Source of the DNA: Plantago elongata | Lineage: Eukaryota; Streptophyta; Magnoliopsida; Lamiales; Plantaginaceae | Reading direction: 5' to 3' | Assembly (NCBI GenBank): GCA_036897095.1 | Contig: JAYMSP010000378.1 | Span: forward strand, 1 to 54,930 | Length of the DNA stretch: 54,930 nucleotides | Shown: positions 36,415 through 49,689 of the stretch, one piece after another | Numbering within the stretch: the first letter of the stretch is position 1 | Layout of the letters: each line of letters opens with the position of its first letter | Translations under genes and position numbers: made by a program | Notes under the pieces: model-generated | What the model was told of the DNA's origin: nothing | Databases searched by the model: none | The model's input: only the letters and a program-made list of their open reading frames with translations

Positions 36415-38560
36415 ACATCATAATTCTCGTTAAAGAGTTATTGAGCACTTGAAGTCAGTTTTGTTTTGTAAATGAGGCGAATTAAGTATCTCATCATTCT
36501 ATTCAATTTGATTTGTTAATGAAACGAGTAAATGATAAGCATTTGAATTTTGCTCATTTAATTTGAGTTTTGGTCCAATTTGAACTCTAACAGAAATATC
36601 AACGAATCGAGTCATACTCAGGCCCCCCCCCCAATCGATCAATAATATACTCATGTAGTTGACCATATGATAAGATCGGATTAAACAATATAATAATTAG
36701 CCTTGCACTTGTTAAAGTATCGTTTCACTTTTACAATTTATTTAGCACTTTTTCTCTATTCTTCAACAATATAATGCGTTTTCAATTGTCATGTTAAAGT
36801 GCAATTTAACTGGTTAAAGTGTCGTATTACTTTTGCACTTTATTTGGAGCTTCTTCTCAATTCTCAAGCAACCGGCGGCAATTAAGAGACGCTATTTCAG
36901 TTTTTCTCCGCTCATAACCTCACACCACACGCAACACTCCTTCAGAGTTTTTATAGATGGGTTCAAAATATATTTTTCTACATAAATTGAAAACACTTTA
37001 GAACATGATTATTTGGTCAATCCAGGTGAACGTTGTGGTTGTTGATTGGGTTCAGGCGAGAAACCAAGCTAGAACTGTTTAGATTATGACAATGGCTTTT
37101 GAATAGTTTGGACTTTTGAATTTTGGGTGTGTATTGTACCTTGGGGTGAGCACGAAATGGAATTGGAATTAAACATCGAATACTCTATATTTCATATTTA
37201 AATTTATTCCATTTTTTGTGGGTACCTGCGATGGGATGGAATCGGATTACCCTATATGGTATTTGTTTTATATAATAAAAAGAAAAAATTAAACGCGGTT
37301 CAGAGAACCTAATAGTAGTATTGCAAGTAATCATATTAATAAATCGATATATATAACTTTGTGAGCCATGAATTTTTTTGCTAATGTACAACTATTTACC
37401 TTAAACTCTTATAATTGACTAGGTAAATTAATACGAAATTCACTTATAATCATCTATCATTGATGTTTAACACAAGATCCATATATGAACATCTCAATGG
37501 ACCAAATTGCATAAGTATATATGTATAAAAATATAAGTTTTATCGGGTACAGATTTCGGGTGTTAAGTTTTCCTTCTCAATCCCAACTGAATATATAATA
37601 TACATTTCAAAAATTTATATTACGGATATCCAATCCCTACATACCCGACCCTATCGGGATTCTTTTGTATATGGTCGGGACGGGATCGGAATTACCCAAA
37701 CCCTCTTCCGACCCTATCGAGATTCTTATTATGTATTTCATGTTTTTCACACCTAAATATTTGTCTTCCGTTGTTCATTTTATAATATTATAGATTTGCA
37801 ATTATAAGTATCTCGCATAACTCCTTAAACTATTAAATTATGGAGGCACATTACACTTTAAAAAAAATAGAAAAAAGGTCCACATTTACATACAAATTAC
37901 TCATTTTAAGTTGACCAACTTACCTAACCAAGATACTTTTTCACTTATGAGTTGGTAACACTCAAAACTCCGCTATTATTTTATTGACTTGTGCATGCAA
38001 ATTTGTAGAATTTTTTTACATGTATCCATCAAAGACACTAATTCCTTGTAAAATATAATATGTGAGTTTATACTTGACCTAAATTCAATTTATTCACATT
38101 TACATTTTTAGTATTTATTAAGTGCGGTGCATTATTTTTAGTATATATAATATATTTCATCTTAAAACACCGTGTTTCACCATACCGCACCCCACCAAAT
38201 GGAATAATAGTTTATTACGTCATGAAGAAAAGTTCAAATATGTTGAATGCAATGCAGAACCTATCATTTATGACTGCAATTACATTATAATCCAGACCAT
38301 TAATAACATTCAGTGACTCATAGTATTTCACGCTTACGAAATAAACTAACACTGTACAAATTAGATAAGAACATGTATTCTGTTGTATATTGCTGGTGGT
38401 TCAGACCAACTTAATCCCTGTGTATAGTACAAGCCTAAACTGCAACGGGTGTAAGCTGGATGTTGTGTAAGGCAGTGATATACATGGTGAGTTACAAACG
38501 AGATAAATTATATTTGCAGTCGATTTCAAGAACATCATTCCATACTGCGGGTATCAAGCA
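36415..38560. other. Spacer downstream of the RecQ gene
   Basis: Contents: a run of ten C at 36623-36632; two diverged copies of a GTTAAAGTRTCGTWTYACTTTTRCA segment at about 36710 and 36820; and a patch of CGGGT/CCCGACCCTATCGGG words at about 37540-37730 resembling a common plant low-complexity repeat. No gene is visible. Confidence 0.35.
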
Positions 38561-38630
38561 TGAAGCCTTACCAAGACTGGGCCAGCAGTGACAAGGAACT
38601 TTCTCCTCTTAATTTAGGCAATGGGGGAAG

Positions 38631-41600
38631 TTAGATCACATCCTTGCCTGCAAAATTCATGAGCTCTGCTTTTGCTGCCTCCATTACCACTTTGAAGTCC
38701 ATCTGCGTATACCGTCCCCTGAAATTCAATCCATGTTGCTTAGTTTCCTTTAAATGCCAAGAGGTCATAGATTATGATAACACGGTAGAATTAAGAGATT
38801 AATGATTGGTTTTTTAAACACTATAAAAAAATTGTTCTTCCTAAACATTATGACATACGAGCAGTAACTATATAAAACAACCACTTCTCAACTCAAAACA
38901 TCCGACTGTTTTAAACATCTTAGATGTCTTGAAATGAAAACTGACTGACCGGAATTGCTTTGTCCATTTGTCCTACTCCAGCTGAAACTATAACTTCGAG
39001 ATTTCACATAGATGATTAACCGTAGAAGCCTAGGGTTATATGCAAATTCGTGACAAATTAATGTTACTTTTAAGTGCATTCCTGTGAAATTCAACTAAAC
39101 TTCCCTTCGCGATTCAGAGTATTAAAATTTCTGACAATGTGAAGATCTTGATGATGCAATAAAACATTAAAGCATTGCTTAAGGCCACCATACCAGAAAT
39201 GTGTTCTTGACCAAGTAGCAGAAGGATATGCTGGACTGGCTACACCATGCAATATCCTTGCAATTGCCCTCGGCGTGAGTTTTGCCTGTGAGTTACTCTG
39301 GAGAAAAACCTAATGCAAAAACAGAAGACACGAAATCACTACTCTGCTAAATGATGTAACCTTTAAATGAATTAACAATGTGAATTTGGGATATATACCT
39401 TTATATCAGCTCGCAAAAACGAACTGCAAAACATGAAATTAGTCTGCATTAGTGTAATGCTCCATACATGATATAACTTTAAGTTGCTAGAGAAGAGAAC
39501 TTTTTCCAGAATAAGTTTGGGTTGTGAAAAATGCCAACTTCTCAGCTTTTGCAACAGATAAGTCAGAAGCCGTTGTGCAGACTCTATTGCATGTTGCAAC
39601 ACTCACTAAGTTTACATAACAATTTACTCCGTAAAAGTCAAATGATATATTGGGCATTTAAACTTGGGAAGTTTATAAATCGGGATTTCTATGAACTTCA
39701 TAATTCGTCACTAACCAGCTTTGCTTCATCTGAGTAGACACATCAGGATCAATTTCCTCACCGAAGTATTTCATAATCTTCTTCTGTAAGCAAGGTGTAT
39801 GGTCATTGTTGTTGCAACCATGTGCTTTATCACATACTTTCGCAGCGAAGGACGCTGCATTAAACATCACATCTATTTTTCGAACCTACGACACAAAGTT
39901 TTAAGCATTATTTGCACTAGTTTCACATATGCTTGATTTCAGCTGCAGTAGCAAGACTTATTGATCCACACTTACCATCCGACCCACGTTAAAACAACGA
40001 ATACGTGAAAGAAAGAGGCCATTTACCTTACAGCTTTCAATTTCCCCTAGCCACTTTGTTAGTTGCTCCGTCAAAGAACATATGTCGTTTGGAAGGTTTA
40101 CAATTCTGTAACAATATGCTTGATCCTTCAACTCGTACGTGATTTCTCTCCTCAACTAATAAAAGTACGGAATTTTTATGAAATGATTAATTGAAAAATA
40201 AAGGAAAATATACAATGTCAGTGACAAGTTACAGAATATTCAGGAAGAAGGTACATGCCCTTTTAGATACTACTAACCCATGAAATCATGATAATTCAAA
40301 TTAGTTCGGGTTAATTCAATTTTCTCGTGATTCATTTTGGTTTTGCTACTGTTAACAGTACCTTGATAATTTTCAACTTTTCAGACTATGATAACGCTGC
40401 AGATTAAGTAATATAATTTCTTGATAGAAGGCTGCAAATTTGAAAGTAATTTTACTCTAGAGAAGGACATTTACCATCCTGAGATCTCAATCTTTTTTCT
40501 AGTATTATTTAGAGCGAATTTAATTTTACTCTCCAATATGGATGCTTGTAGTCTAGACTCTAGATAACAAGGACAATACGAAAAAACAAATAGAACAGTT
40601 TTAAAATAACTTTAGCTTCCACTAACTGCCAAAGATTGGTATAGGTTAAATCATACTAACCTTTAGACTGTATAAGTGGTTTGAGAGATCATGAGGTTGC
40701 ATTTTGACGCTGTTTGCTACAGATGGTAAGTGAAAGACGTATTGCCCATCTTTCATCTCAGACCTGTTTTACGGGCACACAAATATAAGTGGTGTTTAAC
40801 TCTATTAAATTTTGATTATACAGCTGTTTCAAATTAGTATGGGCCAGGAAATGAATCTCACTTCTTCAAAATTGATGCAACTACCACATCTTTAGCTGCA
40901 AGCAATCCTGGTGAAGTCTGCAGAAGGAGAATCAATCAAAATTCCGGACAAAACACCTTTACAAAACAAAAGGACAGATCAGTAGATTAACTACCTTGTG
41001 ATTGATTGGAAAAAACAAAAGTCCAAGTCACTTTGTAGCACACAAGCGTTTATTTACAGCAATTCTCATATTGAATTGCATGTTTTCTTTCATGGTGAGT
41101 GTCATATTACTTGGATCAGTGGTGGGCCACAAGTGAAATGGTGTCTAGAAGTAAGCTCTATAGATGGGATAGTGATATGACACAATCTAGATTCCTATAC
41201 ATGAGTATGAGTATGAACACCTCAAATCACATGAAAACTGAATGTGCGTAAATCAATGTTCAGCTACCCCACCTGATGGAAGTTTAATGTACAGATTGCA
41301 TTCATCTGTGGGAGCAGATTAATATATTGGACTTCACCCAACTCCAACTGTGTCAATATTGTAAGTATTACCTGAAGATCAAGAGAACATGAAAGTTGAG
41401 CTTTGTAAACATAACTTCTATGAGTAACAAAACATGGTGCAACAGCCAACAGTGATAGCATGAATTGACCTCTTCTTTCATATCAAATTTACGAGATGCT
41501 GATTCTTTGACCAGTGAACAAATTTCATTGGCTGAGTCTTTGATGCTAAAGATTTGACTAAGTAATTTGTTTACACTGTATTCATCCACGCCCTCACTGA

Positions 41601-44600
41601 AAAGAGAATTTTATTCAGCACAATCCAAATACAAACAATACAAGGAATAGCTGACTTCAAAGTGGTCTCCTGACTTACCTATACATCAAACTACGACTCC
41701 TGAAGTAAGTGGCCTCGTCAAAAAGGAGATGACAGAAAGACGACCTACCATCACGCCCAGCACGACCAATCTCCTGAATCAATCATGATATACAGTCTTT
41801 AAGAACTTATAAGTAAAAGAGATCTTATAATTGATCCAAAGTATAATTGCAAGCAAAGCGAAACTGCTACCTGGACATATTCTTCCAAACTTTCTGGTAA
41901 ACTATAATGAATCACCTGAAATGAGCATTACAGAAGCTGAGTGGGACTTTTATAGTTTTGGATATACAAGATAATAATTCGAGAATCTATTCAGAGTTGA
42001 AACAAACAACTTCAGCTAATACTACTACTGTACTGTGACTGCAATTACAAGCATATCATAAGCATATATCACACAGAATAAAGAGTAACGAGATTTCTTC
42101 TTACTGCTCCAACATCCCTTTTATCGAGTCCCATGCCAAATGCAACAGTTGCAACAACCTTTCGAAAGACAGAACACAAGTCAAAGTTTCAAACGATCCT
42201 AGATGGTTAATTTACCAGAATGTTACAAGAAAGGTAACCAGACTATAAATCATACTGCTCTTATCTTGTTTGAACAAAAGGATTCCTGAACACGTATTCT
42301 GTCTTTTGCAGGAATCCCACTGTGATAACTCTGATACAAAAAAGTAAAAGGGCATAAAACTTGTGTTGCAAACAAGGAAGTAAACAATCTCAAGACAGAA
42401 TACACTAATCAACTTGTAGCATCACTAACCTTTGCGGATATATTATTATCACGTAGATATCTGCTTATCGTGTCGGTTTCAGACTGCAGTCCATATTTAG
42501 AGAAAAGAATGTGTGGAAATCAGTATGAATGCGATGATAAACATGTAATTTGAGTTGACTAAGTTGGAGTGGAAATGCAGTCTATGGTGGGAAAACTACA
42601 CCTGAAATTTACAGTAAATAATGATGCTTTTGATGTCCACGAAAGGAGAAGATTGCAACAGAGCCAGTAAATCTTTCGTTCTGAAATATGAATAAGACAA
42701 GACAAGATTGAGTTCGGCATGTACTCAGAAATACTCAGAAATCTCTTATGTGCATGCTCATACCTGCTCCCGCTCAAAGAAACTGAGAGATGCAGATTTT
42801 CCCTCACTTTAGCTGAATGAACAAGATTTGCAGGAGGAATTTCTAGAGCATGCATCACGTCACATAATGTTTTTGTTGTTGCAGTTGCAGTCATTGCAAG
42901 AATGCAGCCAGCATTGAGTTTACCACGTAGCAGGGAGGCTCTAAGCCTCATATATGAAGGTCGAAAATTGTGTGACCTGAAAAAATATTTCAAGTGCAAA
43001 AAAAGCTCATTAGAATAGTTTATTGTTGCAGTGGAGACTAGTTTGAAAGTAGGGTTGAATGAAGGAAGTCTAATATTAACATGTATAGCGTGATCAGATC
43101 CAATAACCAAAAGGATAACAGGCACAGGCACTCACCACTCAGAAACACAGTGAGCTTCATCAACAACAACGAGTGATACTTGCGAAGTACCGGAAAAAAT
43201 GGAGAGAAATTCTGCATTTAAGAATCTTTCTGGCGAAACAAAAATGACCTGCAACATTAATTATAAGATGAACAACCAGAGAAATTGTGAACACATTTGA
43301 AGGACTTTTGCAAGGCCTAATTGCAAGGCTATGGAGGTTGATAGTGTTTTTCCTACTAGTTAAAGAAGAAATAACCTTTATATGTCCTTCTTGGAGAGAC
43401 CTAAGCGTTTCTGAAACTTCATCAGCACTCTAAGCAAGAAGCAAGACAGACAGAGTTAACATAATTCCATTTATACTCGAGCAAAACATAAAGCACATAA
43501 TAAGCACCAGAGAGAAAGATGAACCTGACTGCTGCACAAAAGAGCACCTTGAATCGCAGGGGGCAGCTGCTTGAGCTGATCAATCATCAGAGCTACCAAA
43601 GGACTCACCACAATAGTGACTCCCTCTAACACTAGTGCTGGTAATTGATAACACAGCGACTTCCCAGCTCCAGTTGGCAACACCAGCATTGTTGAATCTC
43701 CACCAAGCACCATCTTAATCGCCTCGAGCTGACCATCCCTAAATGAATCGTAACCATGTGTCAACTTCAATAAGCTCACCAAATTATCATCCGTCATATC
43801 CTCCCTCACCCTCAAAACAGCCTCTTCAATGACTCCAATATCCAATTTTGATCTCTCGTCCTCCTTAACTCCAACATCAACAACCACACCTTCTTCATCA
43901 ATAACCCCACTTTCTTCCCCTTCTCCACCTCCATCTCCACCACCACTTTTCTTCCTCTTACTCGGAAACCTCCCACGCCTACTCGACGTTCTACTAAAGC
44001 TACCCCTCTTACTCTTAAACGCAAACTTTTTCCTACCATACCCATTGATATTCAGCCTCACAAAATTACCTTCACTACCACCAAGACTCTTCGCCTTCTT
44101 CACCACCGGAGCAGGCACATTACTACCCCCAACTAAATTAAGACTCTTTCGCATATTTTTCGCCTCATTTTCTCCACTTTTCTCAGGAACTTCACTCCTT
44201 TTCACCTCATCTGTCTCAAAATTGAGAACTCGATCCCCAGCTTTCGCAAACGACAACTTCAACGAGCAGTGTCCAGCTCGAAAAACAGCCTCAGGGGCGT
44301 TAGTCTGAGGGTTGCAAAATTGATTCTTTACAATGTGGGTAGGTATTGAGGAAGGTGGGATTTCTGCAATTGGAGAAGGGGGTTCTTCGATAGGCTGTTG
44401 GGGCTCTGATTTGGGAGGTGGATATGATTTTTTCTTGGAGATTTTGGGTCTGATGGTGGTTCTGGAAGTATTAAATATGGTAGTTGAGGGTTTGGGTTTG
44501 GGTCTGATTCTTGATTTTTCAGCCGATAAGAGGGCGGCGAATCGGGCAGAAGAAGGAGGTTGTGGTGGTGGTGGGTTTACTGTAGGGGTGGCGGAGACGT

Positions 44601-44631
44601 GAGAGCCGCCGGAGTTTGAATCGAAAGCCAT
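38631..44631 (-). CDS. RECQL5: ATP-dependent DNA helicase Q-like 5 (RecQ family)
   Basis: Nineteen exons (high to low): 44631-43525, 43429-43376, 43248-43136, 42976-42764, 42680-42602, 42483-42430, 42330-42256, 42158-42105, 41915-41871, 41773-41679, 41596-41470, 41371-41273, 40917-40862, 40763-40661, 40155-40027, 39885-39716, 39423-39399, 39309-39194, 38718-38631. They join in frame to 933 residues. A disordered, Pro/Ser/Lys-rich N-terminal half (1-270) precedes the superfamily 2 core: GYDSFRDGQ (motif 0), PTGAGKS (319-325, ATP binding), DEAH (417-420), AMTATAT, FGMGLDK and QEIGRAGRDGR (598-608, motif VI). The C-terminal part matches Arabidopsis RECQL5 wording (LKDQAYCY, TKWLGEIESCK, SFLRADIK, RTHFWGRY). 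RecQ enzymes unwind 3'-5' and guard recombination. The classic RQC zinc cysteines and an HRDC domain are not evident. MAF at 44631 is the first in-frame ATG. Confidence 0.95.
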
Positions 44632-44787
44632 AGGAGGACTGAATGATTCATCTGAGAAAGAATTGAAAAAGAAGACTTGGAGCAAAATGATTTTCCCGCC
44701 ATTTCACTTTTTCCTCTTTCCACAATCGAGAATTCTAACTCCAAATCTTAAGTCAGGTACATCTATTTCGATTTTCACTACATACAA

Positions 44788-46010
44788 TTATTGTCAAACA
44801 GTAGATATACTATTTGTGTACTAACTACGTAGGAATAATTGTATTGACCTACATTTTATTTGTTACATTTCAATTGTTCATTTATTTACCTCTTCATCTT
44901 TCTTTTTATTTAATTTTGTTCAATTTAAAACGTTTATAACTTAAGATAAAAGATAAATAAAAATTACCAAAAATTATATTTTTTCGAATACATAAATAGA
45001 GGCCGCTCTTGACTATATCTGAATCATTTTTTTCGAGATCTATAAAAACCACTAACGACTTTATTTGAATCTTAATAAATTATAAAACGAGTTCAAAAGT
45101 GCAATTTTATTATATTGGGGCGATAATTAAACTAGCAACATGATATGATAATCATATGGGATAACACATCATACACAGATACAGGTTAATGGTTACGGTT
45201 ACCGGGCATTGCTCACGGATACCGGACATTAAATACGAGTATCGTGCATTGGATACGGGCAGATATCGAGCAATGGGTACGGTTGTCGGGCATTGCTTAC
45301 GGATACCAAACATCAAACACGGATGACGGGCATCGGATACAGATACCAGACATCGAACATAAGTACCGAGCATCGAATTCGAATATCGGACTAGACACCG
45401 GACACATACCGGACAATGGTTACGGTTACAAGGCATTGCTTACGGATATCGAACATCAAACACGGATACCGTGCATCGGAGATTGGTGACATACATCAGA
45501 CATGGAAAACGGACATCGAACACGAGTATCGAGCATTGAATTTGGGTACCGATATTTTTTAATATAAATGATTATTCTTATATTTTCAAGATATTTATAA
45601 GAGTGTTTTAAAGTTAAAATAAGTATGATTGTATTTTTAGAATTGTTTTATCATCTTTTAATACTCAAATAAAGTTGTTACTGGTTTTTATACATATGAA
45701 AATAATAATTCAAACATAATTGAAAGTGATCTCTATTTATAGATCTCGAATATATAAAATTGTTGGCGATTTTTATTTATTTTTTACATTTTTATTTTTC
45801 AAGTTATAAACAATTTAAGGTAGACAAAACTAAAATTTAAAAACATGAAAAATGATGGATGGGAACGTGACATGTGTCAGTATGAAGTAGAAGGCTTTGA
45901 GGAGTTTATTGTACTTTAATGGGCAAATATGTACATTCAACAGTCAACACTAAATTTACAGTGATTTGATGAAACAAATTTTACTCAAATAAAATTGTAA
46001 GTAGGAGAGT
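44788..46010. mobile_element. Long-inverted-repeat (foldback-like) element, copy A
   Basis: The left arm (about 44870-45130) and right arm (about 45550-45860) are imperfect inverted repeats of each other: each, read inward, gives TTTATAACTT...AAATAAAAAT...AAATAGAG...GAATTATT...TATAAAAACC...ACTTTATTTGA. Between the arms lies a GC-richer tandem array. There is no transposase. A similar unit follows about 1.37 kb downstream. The outer limits are approximate, set by where the two copies stop resembling one another. Confidence 0.75.
45185..45548. repeat. 20-bp minisatellite core of copy A
   Basis: Units of the form CATCGGATACRGATACCRGA recur every 20 bp, for instance successive CAT starts between 45290 and 45390, with slippage elsewhere. 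The core is much less AT-rich than the arms. Both strands stay open for short frames only because of the repeat, not because it encodes a protein. Confidence 0.85.
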
Positions 46011-46149
46011 CACATTGTACTATATGGTAGCTCTCCCGATCTATGTAAAACAATCCATAATTTAGGGATTTGTTACTAATCTATACTAATCCACAACACT
46101 TATTCTAATTTTCTTTGGCCAACAAAATCATTAACAACTTCATGCATTT

Positions 46150-47390
46150 TTTTGTCAAATAGTACATATTTGTGTACTTACCATGTAAGAATAATTAAGT
46201 GGACCCACATGTTTATTTTCTTCATCTAACTAGTTCATTTGTTAATTTTTTTCATCTTTCCTTTAAATTTTATTTATCCAATTTAAAATGTTCATAACTT
46301 AGAATAAAAAATAATAAATAAAAATTACCAAACAACTATATTTCTTTGAGATATATAAATCGAGACCACCCTTGACTATGTTCGAATTATTTTTTCGAGA
46401 TCTATAAAAATCACTAACAACTTTATTTGGATCTTAATAAATTGTAAGACTGAGTTTTAAAAGTGCAAGTTTATTATATTGGGTCAATAATTAAAATAGC
46501 AACATCATATGATAATCAGATAAGGTAACAGTGTTAGGCATCAAACACAAAATATACCGGGTAATGGACACGATTACCGGACATTGCTTACGGATACCAG
46601 ACATCAAACATGGGTACTGTGCATTGGATGCGAGTGACGGGCATCGGGTACGAATATCAGGCAATGGGTACGGTTATCGGGCATTGCTTACGGATACTGA
46701 ACATCAAACACGGGTGACGAGCATCGGATACGAATACCGGACATCGAATATGAGTATCAGACTCGACATCGAACACATATACCGGGTAATGGTTACTGTT
46801 CCGGGCATTGCTTACGAATACAGGACATCAAACACGAGTATCGTGCATCAGACACGGAGAACGGATAGCGAACGATACCAGACATTGAACACGAGTATCA
46901 AGAATCGAATTCGGGTTCCTGATATTTTTTAATATAAATGATTATCTTTACATATTCAAAATATTTTTAAGAGTGTTTAAAAGTTAAAATTTGTAACATT
47001 GTAGTTTTAGAATTGTTTTACAATTTATTAAGATTCGAATAAAGTTGTTAGTGATTTTTATACTTATCAAAATAATAATTCAAATATAGTTAAAAGTGGT
47101 ATCTATTTATAGATCTCGAGAATATAAAATATTGTTAGTGATTTTTATTTATTTTTTATATTTTTATTTTTCAAGTTATAAATATTTTAAAGTGGACAGA
47201 ATTAAAATTTAAAGATAAGAAAAATGATGAATGTGAAGGTGACATGTGGCAATACGAAGGATAAGGATTGGAGTTGTTTATTGAAATTTAAGGGGTAAAT
47301 TTGTACATTCATCACTTAAATTGTAGTAATTTGATGAAATAAATTTTGCTCAAAGAAATTTAAAAGAAATGGGTTCATAATGTATCAATT
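46150..47390. mobile_element. Long-inverted-repeat (foldback-like) element, copy B
   Basis: Directly repeats copy A with the same order: outer flank (TTGTCAAATAGTACATATTTGTGTACTTACC), left arm about 46250-46500, minisatellite 46535-46920, right arm about 46921-47230, outer flank ending near 47390 (TGTTAGCTCTTTCACAATTC, compare GGTAGCTCTCCCGATC of copy A). Copies have diverged at many sites, so the duplication is not recent. Confidence 0.75.
46535..46920. repeat. 20-bp minisatellite core of copy B
   Basis: Same ACGGATACCGGACATCGAACACGAG vocabulary and 20-bp rhythm as copy A, with its own order of variant units, which indicates independent expansion after the two copies separated. Confidence 0.85.
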
Positions 47391-47394
47391 GTTA

Positions 47395-48410
47395 GCTCTT
47401 TCACAATTCAGGACTTCCGAATTTGTAACCATCCGCTTTTATACTCTTTTTTTAAATAGATATTTTGGTACTTCAATTTAGATATTTGTGACACATGGCG
47501 ACTTTACATACGTGATATATTCATATTGCAAAATACAAAAATAAGGTCGTTCATAATTAATTTTAAATATACCTTAATTTTTTTAAAGTATGGTGGTACC
47601 CATATAAAAACATATCATCATTCAAAAATGATTTAAAAAAATAAAAACAAAATAACCATGACTGACTTCAATAAAAGCCTGGCTCCTTTCTGAATTTATA
47701 ATCTCCTGTGTGGATCTTCCATGGCATATTTGGATCATCTTCCATGGCAATTGTGGAGGGAAGGGCGGAGGTAGTGTCGTGGTGGTGGACGGGGATGCAA
47801 CATGGTTGCTATTTGCCATGTACATGGCAGAAATTTGCCCCTTCTTTTCTTTTCACTTTTTTTTTCTACCTTCTTATTTTAATTTTCATATTATTTAAAT
47901 AGTAGTTCTAAAGTTTATTTACATAATGTTGAGAGTTATTTTATTTATAATTTCACCCATCAAAATCTTAACATCACAAAGTAACACGTATCGCTTAATT
48001 AAGTTGTCACGTGTCACATATGCAACATACTATGACAAAATGTCAACTTATGATGTATCAAAATCGAACGGTCACAGACCCATGTACCCTTTTTTGAAAT
48101 GTCACAACTTATGGACGTATTTCGAATTTTTTCCATAACTAGCCAATTAACTAATGTACACACAGTTCAATATAAACCTACCACGATGCATGTCACTCAT
48201 TATGAGGCATTGAATCTATTAATAGGGTGTTCTTGTTGCCATTTAAGTGTCAAATTAACCATCATATTGTGTAAATATATCATAATTGAAAAGATCAAGT
48301 ACAATATTGATCATATGAGTGTGATGCATTATCTCCCCGTACAATTTATAATAGAATCACATAAAAAAAACTAGAAAGAAAAAGTGATTTAAATTATAAT
48401 AATAGTGTTT
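47395..48410. other. Spacer right of the foldback pair
   Basis: AT-rich; a short GC-richer patch at about 47700-47840 with repeated CCATGG/CATGGCA words has no recognisable product. A TCACGTGTCAC palindrome-like site lies near 48006. Confidence 0.35.
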
Positions 48411-48416
48411 GAAAGC

Positions 48417-48963
48417 TTAAGAGCAAGCTTCCGTATAATCCAATATCTTGAAGTCAACTTGTGGTGATGCATAAGTGAAAGTGACATTCTTAAATGCATA
48501 AACGGGGCTAGCAATGAGGCACTTGTCATCTCCGATCTAGTTTATTATGAAAGGGGGATTTGGTTCATGTAGTCCAGGACATGCAAGCTTTAAATTCAAA
48601 ATGGTGCACGCACAACTGTCTGTAATGGTCACGTCCCACTCGTTCCCCTTCAAGCTTGGTTGGGTTTGTTTGATCGCTGTCTTTCTTGGAGAGCACATTT
48701 GACTCTCTTGAGTCTTACCATTACCTATTATAAAAGAAAATGAAAAACTTTATTTGAATCTTTGAATAAGTATATTTGAAAAGTAAATTTATTGAGATAC
48801 GTAAAAGGTAAGAACTATTGTACCATCAAATGAAAACAAATCACACAAGCTCAGAAGAAAAATAAATAGAAATGAGATTCATTAAAATTAGTGAATATAT
48901 ACCTTTGAAGAAAAATAGGCAGCATAAAATTAGTATGTAAGATATTTTGATGGTTTGTTCCAT
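48417..48963 (-). pseudogene. TPD1-like secreted cysteine-rich protein gene with one in-frame stop
   Basis: Exon 1, 48963-48903, encodes a signal peptide (MEQTIKISYILILCCLFFFK). A GT-AG intron follows, then exon 2, 48724-48417. The reading frame is 122 codons plus a terminal TAA and is in frame across the junction, but codon 83 is TAG (48539-48537). On both sides the protein matches the TPD1-like family layout: N-terminal Cys near MCSP, DVTITDSCAC, LACPGL, DDKCL, FTYA and a terminal Cys, which is the six-cysteine spacing of small secreted ligands such as TAPETUM DETERMINANT 1. With the stop, the last ~40 residues and two conserved Cys are lost. There are no frameshifts and a TATA box is present, so the lesion looks young; sequencing error or allelic variation is possible. 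Described as found; not reconstructed. Confidence 0.72.
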
Positions 48964-49049
48964 TGTGAATGTTAGAGTAACAAATTTAATCGATTTGAAT
49001 TAAAACTGATCTACTTTGGATGATTTATGTAAACAATAACTTCTCATTA

Positions 49050-49056
49050 TTTTATA
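49050..49056 (-). promoter_or_regulatory. TATA box of the TPD1-like gene
   Basis: TATAAAA on the minus strand, about 90 nt before the ATG at 48963. It suggests the core promoter survives although the coding frame is interrupted. Confidence 0.5.
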
Positions 49057-49689
49057 GCCAAATGAAAGGTGAAATACTCAATATATTTGGTAAGATTCGA
49101 AGGGATTTCAATGACAAATATTTCATGAATCTCATAAACATAGTAATAATTAATTATGCAATACAAAATTACCTCTCTTGCTTAATTCATGGTAATTGAG
49201 AATCAATTGCTTGCACTATAATCAACACTATTCGAACTGAGATTAAATTGAGATCTTAAACAATCGAAGAATTGAGCTAAACTTATCAATAAAAATGTAT
49301 TGAGCTAAAAACTAGTGATAAAAGGGGTCTAATAATTTTTATTTTTTAAATTTATTATCTCCAACTATATAATTTGTTATCACTCTTTTTTCTATTTTAT
49401 CAATTTTATCTCTTACTTTTATTATTAGTGGATATTATATGGTAATTTGTATACTTATTAGTGTAATGTAAAATGGTAAAGATTTAAGAATAAATAAGGA
49501 ATACAAGGAATACATCAATAAGAAGTTCACAAGTGGAAGTGGGAGGGGTCCCTGGGAAATCAAATTCTATGCTCGAAAGTGAAGCCGATGATCAAAAAAG
49601 GCCACTATAATAGGATGCCAATCAGCACTACCCTTTTTTGCTTTCCCTTTCCCATCATTTCCCTTAATCTGTTCGAAAATCATTAGTCA

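Noticed and set aside
36623-36632. Run of ten C as a structural signal
   Set aside because: An isolated homopolymer with no partner G tract nearby; could also be a sequencing length error.
43829-44602. Plus-strand open frames rich in Pro/Leu/Ser and Gly
   Set aside because: They are antisense to the low-complexity N-terminal exon of the RecQ gene.
45152-46932. Open frames with repeated His-Gln-Thr/Arg-Ile-Pro words
   Set aside because: They are produced by the 20-bp minisatellite; no methionine-led, family-like protein is present.
48717-48724. Frameshift at the TPD1-like exon junction
   Set aside because: Exon 1 ends in phase 1 and exon 2 supplies the missing two bases, so the frame is intact there; only the TAG interrupts it.
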